NCBI GenBank assembly: GCA_049999725.1
Contig: JBNGIS010020390.1
Location: 1-21,066 of the forward strand
Origin: Haplomitrium mnioides
Lineage: Eukaryota; Marchantiophyta; Haplomitriopsida; Calobryales
Direction: 5' to 3'
Length of the DNA: 21,066 nucleotides
The position numbers and the translations under genes are program-made. Numbering within the stretch: the stretch's first letter is position 1; every line of letters starts with the position of its first letter. This document shows positions 1 to 10,105 of this stretch, one piece after another. The notes beneath the pieces were generated by a model. It was not told the origin of the DNA. It saw only the letters and a list, made by a program, of their open reading frames with translations, and searched no databases.

Positions 1-2000
1 CGCAGATTCCCGCGGAGCCCAATCCGAAGGGTTCTTCGGAATAGAGTTCCGAAGCGCCCCGCGAACCCTAGTCCACAGAATCTTTGTAGATTCCCTCGAA
101 GATCCCAAATGACCCTCCGCGTACCACGTCATCCGCAGCTCCGCCGTCTGACGCCACTTCGCAAGGGGGTAGGTGGACCGTCGCGCTGACCCCCTCTTTC
201 AAAGTTGACCCGCTTGTGGCCCGAGGTCCGACGGGCTCCCACCTACTACCGCGTGCCCTCTGACTTGCTCGACGCTCCCGGAGTCGTCACGTCATCCGAA
301 GAGTGCCATCCGACATCACCCCGCAAGGGGGTAGGCAGATTGTTGGCTGACTTTCTTCCAAAGTTGACCTGCGGAAATCCCTCCGAGCTTCTTAGAGCAC
401 CACGTCGTCTAAAGGCTGTCGTCCGACGCTACCCCGCAAGGGGGTAGGCAGACCGTCGGGTTGACCTTCTTCCAAAGTTGACCCGCGAAAATCCCTCCGA
501 GCTTCTCAAGGCGCTACGTCGTCCGATGCTGCCCCACAAGGGGGTAGGTGGACCGTCGGGCTGACCTTCTTCCGAGGTTGACTCGTGGACTTCCTTCTCA
601 TTCGTCCACGTTTTCGAAAACTTCCGCGGACTCCCTGCGCTCGCCACGTCATACGAAGAACCTCTGCTCACCGAGTAAGAACTGTGCCGATGTTGTCTTT
701 TTGTCATCCCTTCGAGATAAGAACAACACGCGTGCCCGAGACTTCCTTCGTCAAGTTTTCAAAAAGCTTGATATAAGAACTATAGGGTCTTTTTGAATCA
801 TCCGTCCCCTCTGTCAAACTTTCGGACATTGTGGCCGTACCTCGTCGAACTTTCTCCCCCTTGGTCATGCTGAATCTACGAAGGATCGTCACTTCGGCAC
901 CGCTTGCTCCTCCACTAGTCGGTCTTGCGCTAAGTCGTTTTTCCAACCGATCCTATTTGGCTCCCCGATTCTTTGATAAACTACTTTTTTGGTGAATCCT
1001 TCTTCTTTCCCAATTGGATCGGCGACATATTGCCCTTTTGGCTCAACCTTCTTCTTGTTGGACGATTCGCGATGGATCACCATTTCAGCACTGCTGCTCT
1101 TCATTTGATCGGATCATCGATAGGTCGCCTCTTCGGCACTTGTCGGTTCTCCTGTGACTGGATTCGCGCTAAGTCACCCTTTTGGCACTCTTCCATTTTC
1201 CTTCGACCGGACCCACGATATATCGTCTTTTCGGGTCTTCCCCCTTGCTTTTCGGTTGGACTCTCATTGGATCCCTGTTAAGCGTGGTCTCCACGTCAGA
1301 AGACGGATCGAAACTCCCTTAACCGAGATCCTCACTTAGAGAGGCGAATTCCCGTTAAGCTTTGTGGGCCTCGCCAATTCCGGTGAAGGTCCTCGGGCTT
1401 CTTAGAGCCGCCATGTCATCCATGAAATCCCACCAAGTGCTCCGAAGACGCCACATTTCCATGGAATCTTAGAGGGCCCTCAAGGAACTCCACATTTCCT
1501 CTAGGATCCGCAGATTCAAAGGAAAAGCTTGATCGGCACTTGCAGGGCGCACTCCTGCTTGCGGGATTGAGGCGTCCCCCTTCCCTGGCCTAGCTTGCCA
1601 TTGTGACGATCTCGCCTCCTCCTTTCATCCAAGATCCTTGCTTCCCGATGTGTGGTAGGCTGCAGGTAGTGCCCGTAGCTTCTCTCTCTCTCCTCTAAGT
1701 GCCTTCAGAAGGTTGCGTTGTGGATTCGTTCTCCCCCTGCGATCACTTCACCTCAGGTGGGCGTTCCTTTCCTTCTCACTGGGCCTCAATCCCCGCATCT
1801 CGGTGAGGCCTATGGGTTTTCACTTGCCCAACGCAGATCTCGTTGTGGTACCCCTCCTTTAGCCGGTGATCATTGACTCCTCTCTCTTTCGCCATGATCC
1901 CGTTTTCCTCCAAGGATTCATGCGCCCTACTCTTTCTAGCTGATTTGAGATCAATCCGCTTTTCTCCAAGTGCCTTCACACTTTCAAAGGGGACATTGTG
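1..2000. other. GC-richer non-coding repeat region, probably transposon LTR or leader DNA
   Basis: No reading frame here resembles a known protein. The short ORFs on both strands overlap one another and are rich in Arg, Ser and Pro, as expected from GC-rich repeat DNA. The 5' third is a degenerate minisatellite (separate entry). Two related stretches near 890-960 and 1130-1185 share the strings cttcggcac and gcgctaagtc about 240 bp apart. A phrase from the minisatellite (cttcttagagc followed by ccat/cac-gtc) returns at about 1398. Base composition drops sharply to AT-rich after about 2000, which suggests an element boundary there. The identity of the element is not resolved. Confidence 0.5.
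120..660. repeat. Degenerate minisatellite, four units of about 100-160 bp
   Basis: The anchor string (g/a)caagggggtagg occurs at 161, 323, 436 and 536, giving spacings of 162, 113 and 100 bp. Each anchor is followed by a version of (c/t)(a/g)ga(c/t)(c/t)gt, then cttcttcc(a/g)aagttgac, and is preceded by cacgtc(a/g)tcc-type sequence. The last two units are the most alike. Internal tandem repeats of this kind are common in LTRs and untranslated leaders of plant retrotransposons. Assignment to a specific family is not possible from the sequence alone. Confidence 0.75.
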
Positions 2001-2201
2001 TCATTGATGCTTCCAATTTCTTGAATTCAGCTTTAGTGACCCAAATCGCTGGTTGACATTCACTTTCTAGTTTTTGTTTTCTTGTCGTCGTCGTTTTTGC
2101 AATTTCTTGTTATTTTACCATTTTTAGCCTTTTTCTTTTTCTAAACTTTTGTTCATTACATTTTCACCTTCAAAATTCGCTAGTTTTTACTTTCAAGAAT
2201 A

Positions 2202-2850
2202 TGGCATCACAAGTCAATGCTCTCAAACCAGCTTAACCAAAGCCTTATAGGTATTAGGATGTTTTGAAGGCTATAGAGCTACAAAAACTAGACTACAAAT
2301 GGCTAGTTTGTTATGCTTCAATGAGATGAGGCCAAGGGACATTTTCAAAAAGGATTTGTAGGCAGCCTTCAACAATGGCAAGGTAAGCTCATAAAACTAT
2401 TTTTCGTTTGTTTTTTTTTTCTTTCTTTTTTGCACTCACTCGGAAGTTCATGCAGGCATGGACTCCCGAGTTGAGGCGCTTGGATCCTGAGTCCATGCTT
2501 GCATGGACTCCCAAGTCCATGCGCAATGAACTACACTACAACTTTAAGTTTGGTTCAAAGCTTGAAATGCTCGTAGGCCCATACTAAATTGTTGAAAGTT
2601 GTTTGTGTCAAGTCATTGACATTTGTTTTGTTTTCTCTAGTTCTCTCAATACTTGTCAAAATTTGTCAACGCTTACTCGAACGCAAAGTGAGGTAGAGAG
2701 GGACTTCATAACATTTGCAATTTTCATCAAACTTTTGAAAGTCAAAATACAAATGCACATCTAGCAACTTGTGCCACATCCAAGTGTGGCTACCATGATT
2801 ATTACATCAACTGGTGGATCATCTGCTACAAAAGAAAGAGAAAAGAGGTG
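2202..2850 (+). pseudogene. Decayed two-exon reading frame of unknown origin (gag-like or orphan)
   Basis: An ATG at 2202 opens a frame that soon breaks. A second frame reads a protein-like stretch containing LGCFEGYRATKTRLQ and CFNEMRPRDIFKKDL, then a stop, then AAFNNGK. It ends at AAG|GTAAGC near 2385, a good plant 5' splice site. A matching 3' splice site (tttgttttctctag) ends near 2640, and the frame resumes with FSQYLSKFVNAYSNA before more stops. The intron is T-rich, as in plants, and contains the GAGTCCATGC palindrome. I do not recognise the protein. Its stops, the adjoining repeats and the lack of a known domain suggest a dead transposon-associated gene. The exon model is inference. 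Confidence 0.4.
2489..2510. repeat. Perfect inverted repeat GAGTCCATGC-tt-GCATGGACTC
   Basis: Two 10-bp arms (2489-2498 and 2501-2510) separated by TT form a perfect hairpin. Partial copies flank it at 2448-2466 (tcatgcaggcatggactcc) and 2512-2522. Related copies lie at 4171-4209 in another intron-like stretch of the same region. The recurrence suggests a family-specific repeat rather than chance. Confidence 0.8.
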
Positions 2851-2857
2851 GAGCTAG

Positions 2858-3235
2858 TCGAGGCTCCGAAAAAGAAAAAGCAGGCACTACCAAAGAAAAA
2901 AGCTAGTGCCTCCACCACCTACTGAGGAGGAGTCGGTACCCTCCCCATCTCTGGTCAATTCATCTTCTATTGCCCCCTCATCTTTAACTGCAAGTAGCTC
3001 TAACAAGGAAGAAGACCCAGAGCCAGTGCAGGCTCCAACGTTTAGAGCAAAAATGCAATCTCACAAGCGGCTTTGGTTATTCCAAAAGCGAGAGCAAGTG
3101 GATCCTCATACAATGTCTAAGGAAGACAAGAATAAAATTCAGGAGTTTGCAATTCAACGGTGTAGAGTCCAAGAGGAAACTATCACAATTCGGCTAGAGA
3201 ATTTAAGCCTTCCAAAACTTGGAATAGACAACTGA
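2858..3235 (+). pseudogene. Lys/Ser/Pro-rich open frame, unrecognised
   Basis: The frame is open from just after a stop at 2855 to the TGA after 3235, about 126 codons with no in-frame ATG near its start. The N-terminal part is strongly basic (KRKSRHYQRKK), resembling a nuclear localisation signal. It is followed by PPPPTEEE, a Ser-rich low-complexity linker and a charged C-terminal half (QKREQVDPHTMSKEDKNKIQEF) likely to be helical. It appears to continue the decayed gene upstream, perhaps as a further exon. I recognise no domain. It could be a disordered linker of a gag-like or transposase-associated protein, and is probably not functional. Confidence 0.35.
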
Positions 3236-3239
3236 GGGC

Positions 3240-3888
3240 CATTCTAGATTAAGAGGTTGAATGAAGACTTTGTAGAGCTTCTAGCATAGAGAATGCTCAC
3301 AAATAAATATGTGCATATTTTTTTATCATTAAAGTAGACCAAAAAAGTCGATTGAAAGCTAAGCCATAGTTCAATCTGAGGAACCCTGACAAGTGACGGT
3401 GCAAGATTGTAGGGGGCAATCATAGTGCGGCCGCAAGGCAGCTTTTAATCACGAAATATAAAGCAAACTCCAATGTTTTTGCTATGAAATCGTTATGTGT
3501 ACATGGGCTTGACACCAACAGAAGCTTGTATTTTCACAACGGATGACAATTGCAACCAACGATACAGATTGGAAATGACATCAATTGAGGATCTCGAATA
3601 TTGGCATCAAAGATACATTGAGAGTGGGATGGTGTCATCCTAGAAATTGAAAAGAGAGTTTGTGTTGGAGACTTTGGCCAAAGTCTACTCTTGAGAAGAC
3701 CACACTTCTCAAGACAATTGATTCCAACTTGCTTTTAGAAGTGGAGAGCTCTGAGAGTTGCAACATAGCATTTTTTCAATGTGAGAAAAGAACACGGTGA
3801 AGGGCAAGAAGCCAAAAGCCAAAGGTTCTTTGAGAATAGAGGACATTAATTGACACCGTGGAGGTCCCTTTAGGATCTTTAAGATGAA
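3240..3888 (+). pseudogene. Eroded coding remnant linking two open frames
   Basis: Short protein-like runs are seen in changing frames, for example RYRLEMTSIEDLEYWHQRYIESG at about 3560-3640, followed by a stop and then KLKREFVLETLAKVYS. Amino acid usage is ordinary (Leu, Glu, Lys rich) rather than repeat-like, so this is probably old coding sequence of the same unknown gene as its neighbours. No domain is recognised. Confidence 0.3.
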
Positions 3889-4170
3889 ATGAAAATCTCA
3901 GTTTTGAAATGTGTTGAAGCTGGAGAGCTTTTGATCAAAGAGATGTCTTGCAAATTAGAGAGACACAAGGTTTTAGCCATGATGGTGAAGTCTTTTTGCT
4001 CGGAGGTGTACTGCAAAACATGGGAAGAGGCAAGGATGGAGTATCCTATCCACACCAAAGAGCCAAAGATGTCATCGTTTTATTCAAGTTTTGAGAAATT
4101 ATTGGTAAGTGTTTTTTCTTTTTTCAATTATGTTTCTAAATTTGTTTTCAATTTGCTTCAGAAGGTTTGA
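3889..4170 (+). pseudogene. Open frame of 93 codons, unknown protein
   Basis: The ATG at 3889 opens MKISVLKCVEAGELLIKEMS and continues for about 73 plausible residues, rich in Lys and Glu and with several Cys. After FEKLL the DNA reads TTG|GTAAGTG, a good 5' splice site at about 4103. The last 20 residues, rich in Phe and Val, look like translated intron. A T-rich run ending ttgcttcag at 4160 could be the 3' splice site. The downstream exon then starts inside the GAGTCCATGC repeat and is not recognisable. Helical content is likely, but no family is recognised. It probably belongs to the decayed gene of 2202-3888. Confidence 0.35.
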
Positions 4171-4209
4171 GAGTCCATGCACGCATGGCCTTGAGTGTCC
4201 ATGCGCACA
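4171..4209. repeat. Second cluster of the GAGTCCATGC motif
   Basis: GAGTCCATGC at 4171-4180 is followed by ACGCATGGCC, an imperfect inverted arm, and then by gtgtccatgcgc at 4196-4207. It matches the motif in the 2450-2522 cluster 1.7 kb upstream. Confidence 0.7.
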
Positions 4210-4660
4210 GAGTCTTTTCACAATTTTGCTTCAACAATCCTCTTACGCCTACATATTAGGGTTCTAGTTCAAAGTTCCTACATGTAAGAGCTTCAACATT
4301 CCATGTGTGTTTGAGCTTCAACATTCCAAGTGCAAAGAAGCTTTAATAGTCCTTACAAACATAAGCTTTAAGACTACAATTCAAAGTTCTTGCACACTTA
4401 AACATCTTTTTTTATTGAATATGTTTCCAATAAAATTTAAATGTTTTGATCAATTTTTGAAATTAATAATATCATTCTAAGTTTTGAAAATATTTAACAA
4501 CAAGTGTCATGTACATTTTGCATATATTCTATTTGGTGATGCTCATGCCTTTTAAAAAAGAACTTATGAGTGCAATTTTGATGAAATTCTCAAAAGAAGA
4601 TTTGTTTTTAATACATTGTGAACTTGAAATAAGCAATTTTGATATATAAAATTTGTTATA
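4210..4660. other. AT-rich non-coding stretch
   Basis: No coding signal. A loose phrase gcttcaacattcca(t/a)gtg recurs at about 4289 and 4314, with a related version near 4350, so there is weak local repetition. The region runs into a TATA-bearing, LTR-like stretch. Confidence 0.5.
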
Positions 4661-4677
4661 TGGATATATCTATACCC

Positions 4678-4776
4678 TATATAAGTAGGCCACACATCAA
4701 TCAATCCATTCATTCGTCTGGAGACTCCCATGTGTATGTGTGTGTAGCGCTCATGCGATAACACGTTATCAGCACG
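4678..4776 (+). promoter_or_regulatory. Possible 5' LTR end: TATA box and copia-type primer-binding-like motif
   Basis: TATATAA lies at 4678-4684, followed within 100 bp by aacacgttatcagcacg at 4760-4776. Plant copia elements often carry a closely similar string just after the 5' LTR; this is recalled, not searched. If correct, it marks the start of the internal region of the copia element whose gag begins at 6849. That would leave an unusually long leader of about 2 kb. No matching 3' LTR was found after 16220, so the assignment is tentative. Confidence 0.35.
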
Positions 4777-4943
4777 GTGGACTCTACAACAAATATTTTT
4801 TTCCGTATGCGTTCAACTCGCACCAACATCTCAGGAAGCTCCCGCATCATCTGTTTGCAACCTCCTTTATGCATTCACATTTCCTTCTTGTCAAACACTT
4901 TTTTCTCTCTCTCTTGTTGCACCATTTTTTCCACCTCTATCTA

Positions 4944-5043
4944 NNNNNNNNNNNNNNNNNNNNNNNNNNNNNNNNNNNNNNNNNNNNNNNNNNNNNNNNN
5001 NNNNNNNNNNNNNNNNNNNNNNNNNNNNNNNNNNNNNNNNNNN
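4944..5043. other. Assembly gap of 100 N
   Basis: Exactly 100 N, the usual placeholder for a gap of unknown size. Any ORF crossing it is not evidence of coding. Confidence 0.98.
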
Positions 5044-5255
5044 CGACCCTAGCTCACTCCTCACTCTCCTTTGACAACCATTGCAGCAAGTGACTTCTTC
5101 CTCCCTTTGCCTCGCGACACCACCTCCTCCAGCAATGTTATGGGCAACTTTTCCTCCTGCTTGGTGACCTCCTTCTTCTCTCCATTCGACGAGCTTACTC
5201 CTTTCAAGAGACGCTACGAGTTATCTTTCTCTTTTTTTTTTACTTTGCTTGACAA

Positions 5256-5297
5256 CCTCCACGCAGCACTAGTTTGCCTCCACGCAGCACTAGTTTG
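5256..5297. repeat. Perfect 21-bp tandem duplication
   Basis: The 21-mer cctccacgcagcactagtttg occurs at 5256-5276 and again at 5277-5297 with no mismatch, so the duplication is probably recent. Confidence 0.9.
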
Positions 5298-5526
5298 CTA
5301 CTTTCCTTCTCATTGACTCCAGCAGAGCACCACAACACTTTGTGCTTACCCAAAGTCGACTCGCATTGCATCCTCCTTATTTCCTTTTGTCCCTCGCTTA
5401 AGACAAGCTAAAGCTGTCCATTCTCCTTACTCTTCGACAACAACATCTACGAGGTCATATTCTTCTTTTCGTTCTGTTTCCATTGCTACACTTCTATACT
5501 AACCTCTCACTTGCTCACAAACTATT

Positions 5527-5528
<2 letters not shown>

Positions 5529-5589
<61 letters not shown>
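5529..5589. repeat. (TC)n microsatellite, about 30 units
   Basis: An uninterrupted TC dinucleotide run of about 61 bases. It lies immediately 5' of the 10-N gap and its duplicated flank, and probably caused the assembly break. Confidence 0.98.
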
Positions 5590-5591
<2 letters not shown>

Positions 5592-5684
5592 TTGTGGTTC
5601 TCTGTGAGATTCACTCTTTTTCTCCTTCTNNNNNNNNNNTCTCTATTTGTGGTTCTCTGTGAGATTCACTCTTTTTCTCCTTCT
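5585..5684. other. 10-N gap with identical 45-bp flanks (likely assembly duplication)
   Basis: Bases 5585-5629 and 5640-5684 are identical over 45 nt, on either side of N at 5630-5639. This is the pattern left when two overlapping contig ends are scaffolded without merging. The true sequence is likely continuous, about 55 bp shorter. Confidence 0.85.
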
Positions 5685-6848
5685 CTTTGCTAGGAACCAT
5701 CCAACACAAGAAACAATACTAGCGTGTACCCTCATTCTTCTTTGCTCTACTTTTTTTCATTCCTCTATAACACTGAAGGATAAGCACATGAGCTTACCAC
5801 CTTCTCATTGTTCAATCTTCTTTCTTGGTTTACACCTTCTTTCCTACTTGTGGTTCTCTACTATCACTCAACAACAACCTACTTGTCTTTCGACAGAAGC
5901 ACCATCGTTGACCAAGGGGAGACAAGATTTTTTTACACCTACTTGGCATCAAACTTCTAACACTATCTTGCGTCTATGTATGATTTTGACATCAGGCACC
6001 TACTTGTCTTTATCTACTCTCATAGTGCACGAGTTTGACTCACTTGTCTATGCATCAACGAAGACTTCAGGGACTTTGACTCTCCTTTGAATAACGACAT
6101 AGTCACATATACATTCAGTGAGAGATACCTTCACACATATTGCTTCACGTAGCTATATTGGCATTCAACAAAAAGGCAACACTACATCTTCCCACTTCAA
6201 GCTCTTTCATTTTATTCTCCAAAACTTCGAGATTCAATCAATCTCTTCAACCCACCTCTTGATTATTTTTGATTGATTCCTTTCTTTTTTGAACGAATCT
6301 AACCTTCACAAAGGAAACACCCTTTGATTTTGAAATACTTCTGGCAGAGACTACATGCGACTCATACTAACCAAAAACCTTGACACCTGCTATCTCCACG
6401 AGCTAAACCCTCTACCTGGCCATACCAACAACACTTTTATTTCTTTCTTTTCTCCAGAATCAAGGTTGCAAAGCGGCACAACAACGATCAGGAAACTAGG
6501 CTCACACAAAGAAAAGTTCTAGGAGGCACGCTACAGGCAAAACAATAGGAGTAGACACACATTTATACAGGGTTTCTTTATCTATTAGCAATTCAAATTC
6601 TCATATACTTTTTGGAAGTAGATACCAATTGACTCGCATTCAGTCGACTCTTTCCTATTTTTCCACTTAAAGTATAAAACATAAACAGGTACATGGGTTT
6701 GTGATTGAATGAATTTCAGACCAATCACCAATCTGTACAAAGTACAAAACAATCCCCGCCCTGATCCAGCCGCTGCATTCACCACACAGTCTGGTTCCTC
6801 TTACTCATTCACAGGTATTCTCAACAAAAACAATGCACAAATCTACAA

Positions 6849-7414
6849 ATGGCATCTGTAGCATCTATGAAATTCCAGGCACTAAGATTGGATGGCTCTA
6901 ATTACTCATCATGGTCACTAGATGTCACAACATACATGATATCCAAGAGCATCTGCAAAATACTCAATACACACGATGATATAAACCCCCGTGATGCAAC
7001 CAAAGCCCTCATCCTACTTCGACACCATTTGGTGGAACCTTTGAGACTCCAATACCTGAACTACAACAGTCCTTACCTACTGTGAGAAGAATTGAAACTC
7101 ATATTTGACAGTCTGACAAGTATATCGTTCCCTGCAGCAAGACATGACTAGATTAGTCTCTACGTTCAAGACCATATGTCCATAGTCAATTACAATAGCA
7201 AATTGTTCCGCATTGTCCTACAATTAGCAATTTGTGGTCACCCCGTGACCAACAAAGAGAAAATAGAAAAGACTCTATCGACTTTCCCTATGAGCAATCT
7301 CATTTTAGCATCACAATATTGCAACATGTGATTCACTTTTACTCTGAACTCATAGCGTACATGCTACTAGCTGAAAAGCATCAACTCCTCCTCGTGGAAA
7401 ATGCAAAGAAATGA
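6849..7414 (+). pseudogene. Copia gag (capsid) remnant
   Basis: Gag forms the virus-like particle of the retrotransposon. The ATG at 6849 opens a copia-type N-terminus with LDGSNYSSWSLD and LLRHHLVEPLRLQYL, matching the conserved aromatic/Trp and RHHL regions of plant copia gag. The frame stops at 7083 (TGA, where Trp is expected after LL), then continues in the same frame with further stops at 7149 and near 7329. After a frameshift the C-terminal part FYSELIAYMLLAEKHQLLLVEN is read to 7408. The start is supported by the conserved residues following directly. Multiple independent lesions mark it as dead. Confidence 0.85.
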
Positions 7415-7569
7415 CCCCCATGGTCGTTGCACCTCCGTAGAACCCTGAATCACACGTTATAGGAACTGGACAATATCCTCGCTTTAGAAAGAAAATTTTC
7501 TTTAAAGGAAGAGGAAGGAGACACTCTAGATTTAGGACAAGCATTACCTGCCCAAACATCAATTGACTT

Positions 7570-7845
7570 TTGACCCCCAACAACAAGGATCAACATATCA
7601 AATGTCGCATATCAACGATGCCAGAACAAGCCCAACAACGCACATGGACCAACAGAGGAGGCAAGCAATCCAATAGAGGCCAACGAACTCATTCTCATTT
7701 GCGCCAACCAAATACGACTTGCAGTTGCTGTGAAACTCGTGGCCACAACCAACCTACTTGCAGGGTACCCGCGCACCAAGGCGACTATACCAACAGAGCA
7801 TTAAACCTCACAATAATGAGGTACATAACAACTTATTGGAATTGA
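7570..7845 (+). pseudogene. Copia gag nucleocapsid: intact CCHC zinc knuckle
   Basis: In this frame, 7720-7761 encodes C-SC-C-ETRG-H-NQPT-C, a perfect CX2CX4HX4C zinc knuckle of the kind that binds the element RNA. It is preceded by a Gln/Arg/Asn-rich basic stretch typical of nucleocapsid. The frame differs from that of the upstream gag end and of the protease that overlaps from 7758, so frameshifts separate them. All four zinc ligands survive although the surrounding polyprotein is broken. Confidence 0.85.
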
Positions 7846-8201
7846 TAGACATGGATGAATATCCATCGTACAATCTATATCTTGAGAGTCACATGACTCA
7901 TCCCTCTCTGTCAAACCAAGATAACAAGTCCGAGATAACCTGTATTGTAGATAGCGGATCTTCGCACACCATATTGCAAGACCAAAAATACTTCTCATCA
8001 ATTAAACCTTCTTTCAGGCCTATGACCATGATCACCGGCCACAACCAAATTGAAGAAGGACATAGTTCAGCCACTATACTCTTTCCAAATGGTATTTGAC
8101 TGAACATCCAATCCGCAATTTATGCACTTGCAGCAACCTAAAACCTCATCAGTTTCTGAGATATACGACAAAACGGTTTCCACATTCAAACTGAATTCTT
8201 T
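7758..8201 (+). pseudogene. Copia aspartic protease remnant
   Basis: The catalytic motif CIVDSGSSHTIL, with Asp-Ser-Gly at 7950-7958, is intact. It is the active-site loop of retroelement proteases, which act as homodimers to cut the polyprotein. Downstream lies FSSIKPSFRPMTMITG, with the expected spacing to the flap region. The frame stops at 8097, 8139 and 8157 but stays in register into the integrase segment beginning about 8202. Confidence 0.85.
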
Positions 8202-9367
8202 TTGGACACTAAAGTCCTCCATATACTGAGTCCAATAGCAACAAGCTTTGACATACGAGAATCATTCCAGCTATCACCACTTGGACTGTACACTACTAAA
8301 ATATGCTCATATCATGTCTCTATGACACCGATCTCTACAGCCCTCACATGGCACAACCGCTTGGGGCATCCCCGCCAAGACATGTTCTACCGCATCAAAA
8401 ATGATAGCAAAGGCATGCTACAGAACGTGCATCCACTGCCATTGAATACCCCATGCTTAGCATGTGCACAAGGCAAACTGCGAATTGCACCTTCTCATGA
8501 CAAAACAACGATCACGATTCCTCAATTTCTTGATAGAATCCATGTTGATGTCTGTGGACCTATCCATCCACCTTCGGACCATTCTGATACTTCCTAGTCA
8601 CCATTGATGCATCATTAAAATGGTCACAAGTATCTCTACTCACAACCAAAAACATGGTCTTCGCAAAACTTCTATCTCAAATCTTGAAACTCTTGGCACA
8701 ATTTCATGATTACCCAATCAGAAATCTGAGAGTGAACAACGTTGGAGAATTCTCCTCACAAACATTTGACGACTTTTGCACATCTACCGACATAGATATC
8801 CAATATTCAGTTCCACATGTGCACTTTCAAAATGGCATTACAGAATCTGCTATCAAGAGCATACAACTAATAGCAAGACCATTACTCCTGAATTCCAACC
8901 TCCTCACCACAGCTTGAGGACACGCAATCATGCACGCAACATCCTTACTGCATTACATACCATCTGCATTCAATTAGAACTCGCCACACCAACTTGTAGT
9001 CGGAATTCCTACAGATATCTCGCATTTTCGCACATTTAGCTGCCTTGTTCTTGTCCTAATCTTAGGACACCATCAAACAAAGATGGGACTTCAATGCCAA
9101 AAAGGCATATACATCGGTTTTGAATCTCCTTCTATCATCCAATATCTTGAGCCTTCAACCTCTGATGTGTTTAAGTCTCGATTCGCATACTGTTAATTCT
9201 TTGAAGAATCTTTTCCCCATCTGTTACAAGAGGTCAAAGTTGTACAACCCAAACTTGAGGACAACTTAATATGGCACCAGCACTTGCCATTAGACTTTGA
9301 ACAATGAAATAGACAATCTGATGTCCAAGTCAAACGGCTCCTCCATTTACATCAAACATTAATTAAG
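8202..9367 (+). pseudogene. Copia integrase remnant
   Basis: Integrase inserts the cDNA into the host chromosome. The N-terminal zinc-binding domain is visible: LTWHNRLGHP (His at 8352 and 8367) and CLACAQGK (Cys at 8454 and 8463), an HX4H...CX2C arrangement. The core begins with DRIHVDVCGP, first catalytic Asp at 8547. A one-base frameshift near 8570 and a stop at 8595 follow. The second catalytic Asp is replaced by Asn (LRVNNVGEF, codon 8735). The Glu in NGITESAIKS is kept (8843). A TGA at 8915 replaces a likely Trp. The C-terminal part continues with YIGFESPSIIQYLEPSTSDVFKSRFA to about 9200, and a linker runs to the RT segment. Confidence 0.88.
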
Positions 9368-10105
9368 ATGTTTGGCGCATTTAACAATGCAGCCAACATC
9401 ACCAAATCACACGTTGAAGCAACCAACGCACTAGCACGACTTCAAAAAATCGACGCACCTACCACTAAAATACAACCTAAAGCAAAACGTGGCAAACCTA
9501 AAGGCTCAAAAAATAAACCAAAATCACCGACAATGCTACACGTTGTGACCGACAACGATGAAATAGCAATTGACTATTCCTATACCGGTCAAATATGGGA
9601 CAGAACCCAGACCCCTATGGATGATTTATTTGCATTCTCTATACTACAATCAATAGACAATGATACCCCTGACCCTTTATCTGTACAAGAGGCACAATCA
9701 AGAACCGATTGGCCCCAATGGGAGGAAGCTATAAATTCGGAACTTGACTCTCTCATACGACGACAAGTATTTGGATCTGTTATGCCAGCACTTCTCGACA
9801 TGCATCTGATAGATTATAGACTTATTTTTGTCCGCAAACACGATATGAAAGGTGATGTCATGAGATACAAGGCAAGATTAGTAGCCAAAGGATACACTCA
9901 AAATTCTGGACGTGATTATGACCTCATATACTCACTAGTCATGGACACTATAACATACAGATATATGATAGCATTCACTATCTAACGCCATCTCACTATG
10001 AACATCATGGACGTCATCACTGCCTACTTATATGGCATTCTGGACACCCAGATTGTTTTGAAAGCACCCTCCGAACTCATATCAAGAATGGAATTTCACA
10101 TTTAG
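9368..10105 (+). pseudogene. Copia reverse transcriptase, N-terminal half
   Basis: The segment opens in the integrase-RT linker, with a basic patch KRGKPKGSKNKPKSP that could act as a nuclear localisation signal. It then enters RT: DWPQWEEAINSELDSLIRRQVF, VRYKARLVAKG-type sequence (seen as MRYKARLVAKGYTQ), and, after a stop at 9983 in the same frame, IMDVITAYLYG containing the first catalytic Asp (10010-10012). Reading ends at TAG 10103 within TTTAGGGGGAG, where the element is interrupted. The RT converts element RNA to DNA; this copy is inactive. Confidence 0.88.

Larger units (their letters stand above)
4777..6848 (+). other. Pyrimidine-rich leader upstream of copia gag, with two assembly gaps
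   Basis: The plus strand is strongly C/T-rich from about 4860 to 5870. It contains a perfect 21-bp tandem duplication, a (TC)n microsatellite and both N runs. The ORFs here (Leu/Ser/Phe-rich) are translations of this pyrimidine bias and are not called as genes. From 5870 to 6848 the DNA becomes ordinary AT-rich non-coding sequence leading to the gag ATG. Confidence 0.5.

Noticed and set aside
4740-5093. ORFs crossing the 100-N gap
   Set aside because: Their length comes from translating N as open sequence.
5647-6090. 147-codon plus-strand ORF as a gene
   Set aside because: Starts inside the duplicated gap flank, is composed of pyrimidine-rich leader sequence and resembles no protein.
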